Origin: JAVBOO01 sp031550435
GTDB lineage: Bacteria; Bacillota; Clostridia; Lachnospirales; WRAX01
Direction: 5' to 3'
Assembly (NCBI GenBank): GCA_031550435.1
Contig: JAVBOO010000035.1
Coordinates: forward strand, 1 to 26,631
DNA length: 26,631 nucleotides
Of the stretch, positions 1 through 7,932 are shown in pieces. Both the position numbers and the translations under genes were made by a program. The notes beneath the pieces were generated by a model. The model was not told where the DNA came from and made no database searches. It saw only the letters and a list, made by a program, of their open reading frames with translations. Numbering within the stretch: the stretch's first letter is position 1; each line of letters starts with the position of its first letter.

Positions 1-25
1 TGAACAGAACCCCGAAAAACGGACA
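1..25 (+). repeat. Left terminal inverted repeat of the IS
   Basis: Starts TGAACAGAACCCC and ends AACGGACA. It matches the reverse complement of 1265-1289 at 18 of 25 positions. Transposase binding site by family knowledge. Confidence 0.8.
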
Positions 26-54
26 TTGAACAAAAAGACCTCCTAACGTAAAAT
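26..54 (+). promoter_or_regulatory. Putative IS promoter
   Basis: TTGAAC (26-31), a 17-nt spacer and TAAAAT (49-54). The predicted transcript would start near 61, just upstream of the GGGAGG ribosome binding site of orfA. Called by eye from the sigma-70 consensus. Confidence 0.5.
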
Positions 55-73
55 AAAACGATGGGAGGTTTTT
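34..73 (+). promoter_or_regulatory. Hairpin masking the orfA ribosome binding site
   Basis: Positions 34-44 (AAAGACCTCCT) pair with 63-73 (GGGAGGTTTTT): 11 pairs including two G-U. The right arm contains the GGGAGG site of orfA. The left arm overlaps the promoter spacer, so only transcripts entering from outside the IS would contain both arms. IS10 and IS50 protect themselves from read-through in this way. Confidence 0.5.
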
Positions 74-75
74 GA

Positions 76-378
76 ATGGCAAGAAGTTATGTAAAGGTAA
101 AAGAGCTTGAAGCAGATATATTTACGATGAGGGCGGCAGGAAGAAGCAATCGAGAAATACGGGAACATTTTGGTCTAAGCGAAAAGCAGCTTAAAAACCT
201 AATAACACGCCATAATCGAAGGAAAGATAAAATTGAAGCAGGGATAACTCCTCGCAGCAAGGGGCGACCAAAAAAGAATAATCCTATAACGGAAAAAGAA
301 AAAGATTTTGAAATCAAGCGCCTGAAAATGGAGAATGATTTATTGCGGGATTTTCTTCGTCTCGCTGGAAGGAAGTGA
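76..378 (+). CDS. IS3-family transposase OrfA (helix-turn-helix protein)
   Basis: A 100-residue DNA-binding subunit of the IS3 transposase. An N-terminal helix-turn-helix (about residues 10-48, with GRSNREIREHFGLS) recognises the element ends, and a C-terminal helical segment (about 73-97, EKDFEIKRLKMENDLLRDFL) has a leucine-zipper look for OrfA/OrfAB dimerisation. The ATG at 76 has a strong GGGAGG site 7 bases upstream. The stop overlaps the orfB start as GTGA. Length is typical of the family. The match is to family features seen in the sequence; no database comparison was possible. Confidence 0.9.
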   Translation: MARSYVKVKELEADIFTMRAAGRSNREIREHFGLSEKQLKNLITRHNRRKDKIEAGITPRSKGRPKKNNPITEKEKDFEIKRLKMENDLLRDFLRLAGRK

Positions 379-1229
379 AGCCATCAGTCAAATATTTGGC
401 AGTCTATCGTCACAAAGATAAATATCCAGTTGCGGTTATGTGCCGTTTTTTCGAGGTTTCCAGAAGTGGATACTATGATTACGTGAAAAGAATGTCGCAA
501 CCGGATAAGGACGAACCACTTGGACAATTGATAGCCGAGTGCCAACAATCATCAAAACGAACTTACGGTTATCGGCGTGTTCAGATTTGGCTTGAGAGAA
601 AATGCATTCAAATAAACCACAAAGCAGTTTTGCGTATTATGAATAAGTATGGCTTACTTTCCGAAATACGCAGGCGCAGAAAGTTCAAGTATATGAGCAA
701 TCAGCTTCATAAATACGAAAATATACTGAATAGGGATTTTACTGCCGACTCGCCAAACAAGAAATGGGTGACTGATATTTCATACATTCATACAAAACAA
801 GGTGTGCTGTATTTATCGGTTATTCGGGATTTGTATGACCTAAGCATTGTTTCATATAGAACAGGCACAGAACAAACTATAAATCTAGTTTTGAATACAA
901 TTAAAGATGCCGTTAAAAAGGAAACGGTCGCCAAGGAGTTACAGCTCCATAGCGACCAAGGGTTTCAGTACACCTCACATGGGTATTTCAACCTAATAAA
1001 AGAATACGGCATCACGCCCTCAATGTCAAGGCGTGGTAATTGTTATGACAATGCTCTTGCAGAAAATTTCTTTGGCATATTGAAAACCGAGTGTATTTAT
1101 CGACAGAAAATTAATACTTTTGAAGAAGCTCGGACACTGATTGATGAATACATATTTTTTTACAACCACGAACGCATTCAGCTCAAATCTAAACTGACAC
1201 CGTTAGAAAAACGATGCCAGTCTGCTTAA
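375..1229 (+). CDS. IS3-family transposase OrfB (DDE integrase core)
   Basis: Catalytic subunit of 284 residues that cuts and joins the IS ends. The first part resembles the HTH_21 region. The rve integrase core follows with the three acidic residues in conserved settings: the D of KKWVTDISYI, the D of LHSDQGFQYTS and the E of YDNALAENFFG, then the terminal K of LKTEC. The frame is -1 relative to orfA and opens at 339, so it could be made as an OrfAB fusion by frameshifting. No A6G-type slippery run is visible. The GTG at 375 overlaps the orfA stop (GTGA), so termination-reinitiation is an alternative. Confidence 0.92.
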   Translation: MKPSVKYLAVYRHKDKYPVAVMCRFFEVSRSGYYDYVKRMSQPDKDEPLGQLIAECQQSSKRTYGYRRVQIWLERKCIQINHKAVLRIMNKYGLLSEIRRRRKFKYMSNQLHKYENILNRDFTADSPNKKWVTDISYIHTKQGVLYLSVIRDLYDLSIVSYRTGTEQTINLVLNTIKDAVKKETVAKELQLHSDQGFQYTSHGYFNLIKEYGITPSMSRRGNCYDNALAENFFGILKTECIYRQKINTFEEARTLIDEYIFFYNHERIQLKSKLTPLEKRCQSA

Positions 1230-1264
1230 TTTTAAGATATTCTGCGATAGGACTTCTTTTTTAC

Positions 1265-1289
1265 TGTCCGTTGGCTTGGGTTCACTTCA
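1265..1289 (-). repeat. Right terminal inverted repeat of the IS
   Basis: Reads TGTCCGTTGGC...TTCACTTCA on the plus strand, the partner of 1-25. It lies 35 bp after the orfB stop codon. Conservation is best at the inner end (ACGGACA) and at the outer TGAA. Confidence 0.8.
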
Positions 1290-1470
1290 GAGCACGGTAA
1301 GGGCTTTTTTGCTATAGAAAATTTTGAAAAATAACCTGATTCTGATAAGCAGATGATTCGCTGCAGCTTTTGAACGAGATATTGGGGAATGGATTACAGC
1401 GAGCTGTAATTTTACCTAATTATAAATACCGCATAAAATACTTACGCTGTCACCGTGCCGAGCCGAAGTA
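1290..1470. other. Non-coding flank of the IS
   Basis: No gene is apparent. A small hairpin, ATTACAG-CGAG-CTGTAAT (1393-1410) followed by TTT, could be a weak rightward terminator. AGCACGGT at 1290 and ACCGTGC at 1452 form a distant inverted pair of doubtful meaning. Confidence 0.4.
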
Positions 1471-1995
1471 CTACGTCAGAACTTTTCTGTAAATTTCAGT
1501 GTATGCGAGCCTTCCGTTTATCCTTTCGGACTTCATAAGGCTTACGAAATCAACGTTTAATCGTCCGGCGTTTACGTTAACGGATGGCAGAGACAAGGAT
1601 TGCGGTATGAAAGTTTCTCTGCACAAGGTCAAATGCGGGCTGTATTCGCGATCGTCAAGCTTGAAGCCCGCTTCTGTCAGGTTACGGGTCAGCTTTTTCT
1701 GCAGTTTTAGCAAGGGTTCGCCCGCGTATATACCTACCCACAGTATATCTCCTCCGGAACGCCTAAAAACCCCGAGTTCGCCGAAGTCGATTGCAAACTT
1801 TTCACATTCGGTTTTTTCTGCGGCTTTCGTAACGTCATTTAGCCTGTTGGTCTCGCCGATAAACGCAAGCGTCAGGTGCAGGTTATCCTTCAATGAAAAG
1901 TTACCGGAAACACCTTTTTTCTTAAGTTCGTTAACGGCTGCCGACAGTTTGTCTTTTACGGTATCACTTAGATTAATCGCAATAAAGAGTCGCAT
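1471..1995 (-). CDS. thpR: RNA 2',3'-cyclic phosphodiesterase (2H family)
   Basis: A 174-residue member of the LigT/ThpR 2H phosphoesterase family, which opens 2',3'-cyclic phosphates on RNA. The two signature motifs are present: HLTL at about residues 40-43 and HLTL at about 121-124. The N-terminus MRLFIAINL is typical. The start was placed at 1995 because AGGAG lies 6 bases upstream there and family homology begins there; a 14-residue longer reading exists without support. It is the last gene of the leftward cluster, 76 bases after the LCP gene, with a hairpin between. Its link to envelope synthesis is probably only positional. Confidence 0.88.
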   Translation of the reverse strand: MRLFIAINLSDTVKDKLSAAVNELKKKGVSGNFSLKDNLHLTLAFIGETNRLNDVTKAAEKTECEKFAIDFGELGVFRRSGGDILWVGIYAGEPLLKLQKKLTRNLTEAGFKLDDREYSPHLTLCRETFIPQSLSLPSVNVNAGRLNVDFVSLMKSERINGRLAYTEIYRKVLT

Positions 1996-2009
1996 ATTTT
2001 CTCCTGCCG

Positions 2010-2045
2010 AAACGGGTGCGCCGACTTTAGCCGACACACCCGTTT
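2010..2045. other. Hairpin between the LCP gene and thpR
   Basis: AAACGGGTG (2010-2018) is perfectly complementary to CACCCGTTT (2037-2045), with an 18-base loop. The T tract is better on the plus strand (TTTTT) than in the leftward direction of transcription, so it may be a partial terminator or an mRNA-stabilising stem and not a strong stop. Confidence 0.4.
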
Positions 2046-2071
2046 TTAGTTTAAACGACTGTATTCTTGGT

Positions 2072-3436
2072 TTATTTCTCGCCTTTTCCCATGATTATCA
2101 AGACATCGTAACCGGGCGTGATGTCTTTATCGGTTTCGACCGAAGTTTTGTTAAAGAATTGTTTGATTGTGTCGGCCGTTTTCTTGTCCTTCACGTATAT
2201 ACGGGTTTCATTTTTTTGAGAGCCGGAAAAATTCCCGCCGTCGCTTACGTTTTCGTAGCCGACAGCCTTGAGCCCTTTAATTATGCGCCCTGCCTCGGCG
2301 GAGGTGCAGCCGCCGTTTAAAACCTGTATTTTCAGCGTTTTCTGCTCGGCGGGCAAACCGATGTCGTAATTGTAAACAGTGCTGTTTATAAGCTCGGCGA
2401 CCTCGTCGTCGTGAAGCATGTACATGATCGAGTGGTCGGCATCTCCCGGAGCGGTATAGAAATGGACTTTTTCCATATCAAGGTTTGTTATCGCGCCGAT
2501 ATATTTCGGCAAATCCGTTACGTCAAAGTCGGTCTTTACGTAGTTTAAGTATGAAACAAGGTAAGTTTGCAGATTTTTGATTATATTGTCTTTCTGAAGT
2601 GTCTGCTCTAAAAAAGCTTTTATGAAATCATGCTGAACTTCGATTCTTCCCAGGTCGGCGTTGGCATAACCGTGGCGGAACCTTACAAGCTGCTCGGCCT
2701 GCTTGCCGTTGAGTTTCTGGTAGCCCTCGCTGAGGGAAATTGTCAGACCCTGCACGGCATCGTAATAATACAGTCCGCCTTTTCGTATTGTCATATATAT
2801 GCCGTCAACCGAATCCACAATGAATCTGAACGCCTTAGTATCGAGCTCCACGTAGTAATCAACCGTGACACCAAGCAATTTTTCAACGTATTTTTTGGAG
2901 TATACGTGCCCGAGCTCAGGCCCGCACCAACTGTGCAGGTCTGTCATTTTCATTATTCCGTCTGTCGGTATATATCTTCCGGAATCGGTAATCTCCTTAA
3001 TGTCTTCTTGAGAAACTTTAACGTATGTGTCTCTCGGCACAGAGATAAAGTCGATGCTCCCGGTGTAACTGTCGAAAGAAGCAAGTATAATTACGTCGGA
3101 CAATCCGCCGCCCTGATCCATGCCGAGAAGAAGGATGTTTGTCTTTCTCGGAGCCGAAAACAGGCTGTCTTTTACCTCGCTGCCGCTTTTGTCGTCGCCG
3201 GCCAAGGAATTATCTCCGGGGGTCAAATCGTTTGGCCCGCTTGTAACGCTGGGATTGTCATTGCTGTTGCTTTTGTTGCGGCCCCCGCCGACAACCAGGT
3301 ATACAGCCAAAAAACAAACTGCAAATACAGTGACTGCGCAGCCGACAATTACGGCGTATTTAAGCGCTGTTTTTTTAGTTTCATTGTTCCCGGGTTTTTG
3401 TCCGGCATTACTGCTAATATCGTTCGAGTTCCCCAT
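2072..3436 (-). CDS. LytR-CpsA-Psr (LCP) family wall-polymer ligase
   Basis: A membrane-anchored protein of 454 residues. LCP proteins transfer lipid-linked wall glycopolymers to peptidoglycan outside the membrane. Visible parts: a short cytoplasmic head, one transmembrane segment (about 27-49), a low-complexity Asn/Ser/Gly linker, the LCP domain (about 97-280) with SVPRDTYV and RFRHGYANADLGR carrying the conserved arginines, and a C-terminal LytR_C domain (about 368-449, starting KIQVLNG). The start at 3436 has AAGGGG upstream; a TTG 13 codons earlier is less likely. Position behind polymer-synthesis genes fits the attachment step. Confidence 0.9.
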   Translation of the reverse strand: MGNSNDISSNAGQKPGNNETKKTALKYAVIVGCAVTVFAVCFLAVYLVVGGGRNKSNSNDNPSVTSGPNDLTPGDNSLAGDDKSGSEVKDSLFSAPRKTNILLLGMDQGGGLSDVIILASFDSYTGSIDFISVPRDTYVKVSQEDIKEITDSGRYIPTDGIMKMTDLHSWCGPELGHVYSKKYVEKLLGVTVDYYVELDTKAFRFIVDSVDGIYMTIRKGGLYYYDAVQGLTISLSEGYQKLNGKQAEQLVRFRHGYANADLGRIEVQHDFIKAFLEQTLQKDNIIKNLQTYLVSYLNYVKTDFDVTDLPKYIGAITNLDMEKVHFYTAPGDADHSIMYMLHDDEVAELINSTVYNYDIGLPAEQKTLKIQVLNGGCTSAEAGRIIKGLKAVGYENVSDGGNFSGSQKNETRIYVKDKKTADTIKQFFNKTSVETDKDITPGYDVLIIMGKGEK

Positions 3437-3594
3437 TTTCCCCTTCTCTCCGAAACATTTCGGCGGTCGCGCCAAAACATGATGTCTCTTTCAAAGTAAT
3501 TTCCGGACAGGCCGCTATTTTCGGACAGCCGGTTTTGACGGTTTCAATATACCGCATTTACTTAAACGACAGAAATCTATCTTTGTTTCAATTT

Positions 3595-4083
3595 CTAAAC
3601 ATTTACCGCATAGTTCTCGACTATTTCTCCAAAATACATATCATGGTAGTCATCTCTGTATATGCGTTTTCTGACATCTTCAGGCATTTTTTCACCCAAA
3701 AGGCTGTCTTTGTAGTTTATTTTGCATTCATAGTACATGTTACAGCCGGAAACGACGGGGCTGTTAACTCTTTTCGCGGGAATAAAGTTGACGACCTTAG
3801 ACTTATCAATGTCTGCGCCGGATTTTGTTCCGCATATTTTCAGTTCTTCGGACATAGTGCCGTAGGGTATGCTGACGGTAAAGCTTTCTGCCTTGTCGAT
3901 AAGCTGTTTTGTGTAGCGCTGGGGTCTGACAAACACAACAAAGTAAGGCTTATTCCATAGAAAGCCGATATAGCCCCATTCAACCGTCATTGTATTAATC
4001 TTGTCCCCGGCTTTTACGGACAGAAAACCGCCGCTCGTCGAGTAATATTTCATAGCTTTTTCCAAATCATAAGTGAAATTCAT
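3595..4083 (-). CDS. Flavin reductase-like (FMN-binding split barrel) protein
   Basis: A soluble protein of 162 residues that looks like the flavin reductase domain family. The pattern NTMTVEWGYIGFLWNKPYFVVFVRPQRYT, beginning near residue 30, is the usual FMN-contacting segment, followed by ESFTVSIP. Members bind FMN; some reduce it with NAD(P)H. The start is 4083, with AAGGAG 6 bases upstream. It lies 29 bases after the GT4-CsaB gene and 158 bases before the LCP gene, so it is probably cotranscribed with the former. Its substrate, and any role in glycan synthesis, are unknown. Confidence 0.82.
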   Translation of the reverse strand: MNFTYDLEKAMKYYSTSGGFLSVKAGDKINTMTVEWGYIGFLWNKPYFVVFVRPQRYTKQLIDKAESFTVSIPYGTMSEELKICGTKSGADIDKSKVVNFIPAKRVNSPVVSGCNMYYECKINYKDSLLGEKMPEDVRKRIYRDDYHDMYFGEIVENYAVNV

Positions 4084-4112
4084 ATTGTTCTCCTTATCTG
4101 TACCGCCGCCGG

Positions 4113-6347
4113 TCAAGATTCGCGCTTGCAGCCGGACAATTCTATTATAGCGTGAGCATCCCGGTCGACAAGCCGTTTGAGCTTTGCGACCGACTCATTG
4201 AGCGCGCGCTTGCGCTCGGGCAGGTTTTTGATGATTTCACGCGCCATTTTCTTGATAAGCTCGCAGTCGATATCCTCTGTGCTGACATAGCTTGACTGAT
4301 CGGTCTGCTCATAGACAGAGCTGACTTTTGGGTCGTAAACTATGCCGACTGACGGAACATTCATGCTGAAGCCGTATATAACGGCATGCAGGCGCATCGC
4401 GATCATAAACTCGGTAAGCGCGATTATTCCGAGATAATCAGGCGCGTCGTAAACCTTGGCGAGCATTGCGCCCTTGTTGGCTGTCAGATGTCTGACTTCC
4501 CTCATGATTGTAGAGTCGGAAGGATGCATCGGCAAATAAAGCGGAGCAAGGCCGTGTTCCTCGGAAACATCATCGATAACCGATGCCATTTTGGGTACAA
4601 ATTTCGGGTCGTTTCTGTCCCAGTTTCTGAATGAAACTCCGAAATACTTCTTGCTTTTGTCTATGCCTTCGCTTTGTATAATCTCGGATATTCTTTCCTT
4701 CGGCGAACACAGTATGGAAAACGCCGGGTCAACAGTTACGTTGGCAATGCATTTTTCGCTTGTAAGACGTCTTAGCTCCGCTAAAGACTCGTTGTCACGC
4801 AGAGAAATGTAATCGCACGCCATGAGAGCCTTTGCGGCTGTTTTTTCGTTATACTTTCTTATGATCGGGCCGATTCCGTTTGCATAAAGCGCTATTTTGA
4901 GTCCGAGCCGTTTCGCCATAAACAAAACAGTCGTATAGTATACAAGCGATTTTGTGCTCGTATAGTCCTGAATAAGGCTGCCGCCGCCGTATACAAACGC
5001 TCGCGAGCGTTTCATATGCCTGCTGATTGCGATGTAGTTATATCTGCTGACTGCCGCGACATTGTGCAGAGCCGCTGTTTCTTTGCGCTTTCGGGAGAGA
5101 ACAGCTATCTTTATATCCTTGCATTCCGCTCTCAAGCGCTCTATTATGGATTTCAGAAGAGCGTCGTCGCCGCTGTTGTCAAACCCGTAGTAGCCTGACA
5201 GCATTACGTCAAACAATTTGCCCTCGTTTTTCATACGGTTCAGCACATCCGTGTATATCTCGATATGCCTGTTTTTCATGCTGTCTTTAGAAAAATTCGT
5301 CTTCGCAAATTCGCTGAGCGAGTTTCCGAGTCTGATACGCAGATTTTCGTCTGCAGCAAGCGCCAGCATACACTTTGCCATTTCTACCGAATTTCCCGCG
5401 GGAACGAGCAGTCCGGTCTCGTTATGCTTTAAGAGGTCGGGGATACCGCCGACGGCAGTGCTGACAGTTGCCTTTTTCATCATTGCGCCTTCGAGCAGTA
5501 CATACGGAAAGCTTTCACTGTATGATGAAAGTACGTTTACATCAATCGCGTTAAAAAAGTTGTATATATCGGTCACAAAGCCGAGAAAACGCACATTATC
5601 GCTTATGCCAAGCTTAGCGCAAAGTTCTTCAAGCCCCGGCTGCTCTGTGCCTTCGCCCGCGAGAAGGAATAAAACATCCTGTCTCTGTTTAATAACCTGC
5701 GCTGCGGCGTTAAGAAAAACCTCGTGCCCTTTAACTTTTTCAAAGCGTCCAATAATACCTATCAGAGTTTTACCTTCCGCGTTGATTCCGAAACGGGACA
5801 AGAACTCTTTTTTTGAAATGCAGTCGATTTTAACGGAAAAATCTATCGCGTTATAAACCGTGTATATCCTGCCTTCGGGGAATCTTCTGTCAACGAGCAT
5901 TTTCTTGAAACTGTCCGAAACGGCGATGTAGTAATCCATGTGCCGCAAAGACACACTGTTTATACCCGTAAATATGAAGCGCTTATAAAGATTTTGTGTA
6001 AAATCCAGTTTATAATCGCTGTGCATAGTTGTTATAACAGGTATTTTTATAAAAAGCTTGAGAAAAAAAGCGATAAAGTTGGCTCTTGCGCCGTGGACGT
6101 GCACAAGGTCGTAACCTTCCTCTCTGATATGTCTGCGCAGTTTTTTTATGACAGACAGGTCGAATCTGTGCTTTTGCTCGAACAAAAGCGAAGGTATCGG
6201 CATCTTTTGCAGCTCTTTATAAAACTCGCCTTCAAAAAAGCAAACTATGTTAATTTCTATGTCTTCGTTTAAAGCCGAGAGCAGGGTAAGAACATGCGTC
6301 TTAGCTCCGCCCTTGTCCCCGCCGCTTATCATGTGTAGTACCTTCAT
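4113..6347 (-). CDS. GT4 glycosyltransferase fused to CsaB-type polysaccharide pyruvyl transferase
   Basis: A two-domain cytoplasmic enzyme of 744 residues. Residues 1-372 are a GT4 glycosyltransferase: MKVLHMISGGDKGGAKTH at the N-terminus, GIIGRFEKVKGHE near 197 and the ESFPYVLLE acidic pair near 278. Residues 378-744 match CsaB pyruvyl transferases: SGYYGFDNSGDDALL, YGGGSLIQD, NGIGP and MRLHAVIYG with the conserved His near 653. CsaB adds a pyruvate ketal to wall polysaccharide, which lets SLH-domain proteins bind. The start at 6347 has AAGGAG 8 bases upstream; a 45-codon longer reading is Arg-rich and lacks a ribosome site. CsaB is usually a separate protein of about 360 residues. Confidence 0.88.
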   Translation of the reverse strand: MKVLHMISGGDKGGAKTHVLTLLSALNEDIEINIVCFFEGEFYKELQKMPIPSLLFEQKHRFDLSVIKKLRRHIREEGYDLVHVHGARANFIAFFLKLFIKIPVITTMHSDYKLDFTQNLYKRFIFTGINSVSLRHMDYYIAVSDSFKKMLVDRRFPEGRIYTVYNAIDFSVKIDCISKKEFLSRFGINAEGKTLIGIIGRFEKVKGHEVFLNAAAQVIKQRQDVLFLLAGEGTEQPGLEELCAKLGISDNVRFLGFVTDIYNFFNAIDVNVLSSYSESFPYVLLEGAMMKKATVSTAVGGIPDLLKHNETGLLVPAGNSVEMAKCMLALAADENLRIRLGNSLSEFAKTNFSKDSMKNRHIEIYTDVLNRMKNEGKLFDVMLSGYYGFDNSGDDALLKSIIERLRAECKDIKIAVLSRKRKETAALHNVAAVSRYNYIAISRHMKRSRAFVYGGGSLIQDYTSTKSLVYYTTVLFMAKRLGLKIALYANGIGPIIRKYNEKTAAKALMACDYISLRDNESLAELRRLTSEKCIANVTVDPAFSILCSPKERISEIIQSEGIDKSKKYFGVSFRNWDRNDPKFVPKMASVIDDVSEEHGLAPLYLPMHPSDSTIMREVRHLTANKGAMLAKVYDAPDYLGIIALTEFMIAMRLHAVIYGFSMNVPSVGIVYDPKVSSVYEQTDQSSYVSTEDIDCELIKKMAREIIKNLPERKRALNESVAKLKRLVDRDAHAIIELSGCKRES

Positions 6348-6561
6348 CGGCACAGCTCCTTGAGTATTGCCGAAAACACGCTCTCTCACAGAAGCAGAGC
6401 AGGAGAACATTTCGCCTGTTTCCGGCAGTTTTTTATTACGCCGCCGATTATTCCGATAACAGTTTTGACGGCGGCGCCCCATTGGACCATTCGGGTTCGT
6501 TTAATGCTAAAACTTTCGGGTTGTTCTGTACGGTACCGGCCGGCTTGAGGGGTATGCCCTC
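6348..6561. other. Gap between the ligase-like gene and GT4-CsaB
   Basis: This is the largest gap inside the tightly packed part of the leftward cluster. No conserved gene is recognisable. On the minus strand a 34-codon frame from ATG at 6490 to TGA at 6386 encodes a short hydrophobic stretch (VIGIIGGVI). The same frame, past that stop, runs to a TGA overlapping the downstream ATG (ATGA). This could be chance or a decayed small gene. No promoter or terminator was convincing. Confidence 0.35.
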
Positions 6562-7932
6562 TTAACCGGCACTTGTTTCATTCTCAGACCTTGCGATACG
6601 GACAGCGCTTACAGTTATTCCGCACAGTATCCAGAATGTCAGCATGACTCTGGGATAATACCAAACATATTCCACAAGCCCGGTAACAACGAAAGCGGTC
6701 AGCCCGCCGACTCCGCCCGCAAGCAAGTTTTTTGTCTCCCGCGAAATATTGCCTCTAAACGCGGAGAAAGCGTCTCTGACAATTTTCAGCAAGAACGCGG
6801 CGAAGGACAAGAGCCCGAATATACCCAATTCAATCCATACGTTAAGGAAAACATTGTGAGAGTGCATAGCATTGAACGCCTCAACATTAGCGTAATTTTT
6901 ATAAACGGAAGTAAAATTACTCGGGCCGATGCCTATACCCGTAACGGGAAAGCTTTTTATCATCCTGAATACGCCTTCCCAAATTGTCAGCCTGTATGTG
7001 CTGGACGTATCCGTGCCGATGGTCGAAACTCTGGCAATAAGCACAGACGGCAAAAACGGAATGACGACAAGAACAAAAAGAAAAACCAAGGGAACAAGCT
7101 TCTTGTTAAGCATAACGAGCATTACCGCAAAAGCCGCAACAAACGCGAGATACGAAGAACGTGAAAACGTCATGACAAGCACGGCGCTTGCTAAAACAAA
7201 TATAGGAGCGAATATTATCCGCTTTGCGTCTGATTTCAAGTTCAGTATCACCGCCGCGATTACAGGCAAAGACATAACGAGGTATTCGGCATAGTTGTTT
7301 GGGTTGTCCATAGTCGAATAAATCCTGCCGGGCATATCAACGTTTGCTACCGTATCAACAAACTCGGAACGGATTTCAACGCCGCTTATCATCTGCGAAA
7401 CACCGGAAAAACAAGTTACAAGCACTGCCGCGGCTATAAAGGCCGTAAAAATGTACATACTCTTCTTGTCGGTAATTATATTTTGAACCAGTACGAAAAA
7501 CATGATGCAGGAAAATGTTAAAGCGAGCACGCGGAGAGAATCGGATAAAAAATTCGTAAAAACAAGACTGACAAGCGAGAAAGCTATATAAAACACAAAT
7601 GAAGGGTAAATGTACTTGCCTGCAAAGCCCTTTTTCTTCCCGGTCAGCGAGAGAACGCTGTAAACGCCGAAATAGAAAAACGCAGCAAACATGATATACA
7701 TATTGTTCCACATGTTATGCGGCACTACCGCCATGCCGAAAACAAACAAGCTCAGCGACAGCTCGATGTACTTGAGAGTAAAAATCGCAAAGCCTGCCGC
7801 CGCGGCAATCAAAAAAGCCGCTTTAAACGATAAAAGCACCGTGACACATGCCAGGGCGGCTCCTGCCGCAACGCATAGAAGCGGCGCAATTCTGAATCTT
7901 GGTTTGAAGGTCACTTTGGTTATAATTCTCAC
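6562..7932 (-). CDS. O-antigen ligase/polymerase-type polytopic membrane protein
   Basis: A membrane protein of 456 residues with about ten or more hydrophobic segments. It fits the Wzy/WaaL (O-antigen ligase) superfamily: a first half of closely packed helices, a large extracytoplasmic loop after NPNNYAEYL, and the signature MHSHNVFLNVWIELGIFG near residue 355. Members polymerise or ligate undecaprenyl-linked glycans on the outer face of the membrane. The start is GTG at 7932, overlapping the preceding stop as GTGA, so translation is probably coupled. In this locus it is the likely polymerase of the wall polymer; whether it polymerises or ligates cannot be told from sequence. Confidence 0.87.
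   Translation of the reverse strand: MRIITKVTFKPRFRIAPLLCVAAGAALACVTVLLSFKAAFLIAAAAGFAIFTLKYIELSLSLFVFGMAVVPHNMWNNMYIMFAAFFYFGVYSVLSLTGKKKGFAGKYIYPSFVFYIAFSLVSLVFTNFLSDSLRVLALTFSCIMFFVLVQNIITDKKSMYIFTAFIAAAVLVTCFSGVSQMISGVEIRSEFVDTVANVDMPGRIYSTMDNPNNYAEYLVMSLPVIAAVILNLKSDAKRIIFAPIFVLASAVLVMTFSRSSYLAFVAAFAVMLVMLNKKLVPLVFLFVLVVIPFLPSVLIARVSTIGTDTSSTYRLTIWEGVFRMIKSFPVTGIGIGPSNFTSVYKNYANVEAFNAMHSHNVFLNVWIELGIFGLLSFAAFLLKIVRDAFSAFRGNISRETKNLLAGGVGGLTAFVVTGLVEYVWYYPRVMLTFWILCGITVSAVRIARSENETSAG

Larger units (their letters stand above)
1..1289 (+). mobile_element. IS3-family insertion sequence, apparently complete
   Basis: The element has two overlapping genes, orfA (helix-turn-helix) and orfB (DDE transposase), between imperfect terminal inverted repeats. 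The left repeat is 1-25 and the right one 1265-1289; 18 of 25 positions match, and the inner ACGGACA block is identical. Length (about 1.29 kb) and gene order are normal for the IS3 family. The left end sits exactly on the first base of the window, so the target duplication cannot be tested. Both frames are open and the catalytic residues are present, so it may be active. The subgroup (IS150-like or IS3-like) was not resolved. Confidence 0.9.

Noticed and set aside
1499..2320. 273-codon plus-strand open frame
   Set aside because: It lies opposite thpR and the LCP gene, both with clear family motifs, and its translation has no recognisable domain or ribosome site.
2630..3499. 289-codon plus-strand open frame
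   Set aside because: Shadow of the LCP gene; no conserved motif.
6348..6482. 45-residue N-terminal extension of the GT4-CsaB protein
   Set aside because: Arg/Asn-rich, no homology, no ribosome site at 6482; AAGGAG fits the start at 6347.
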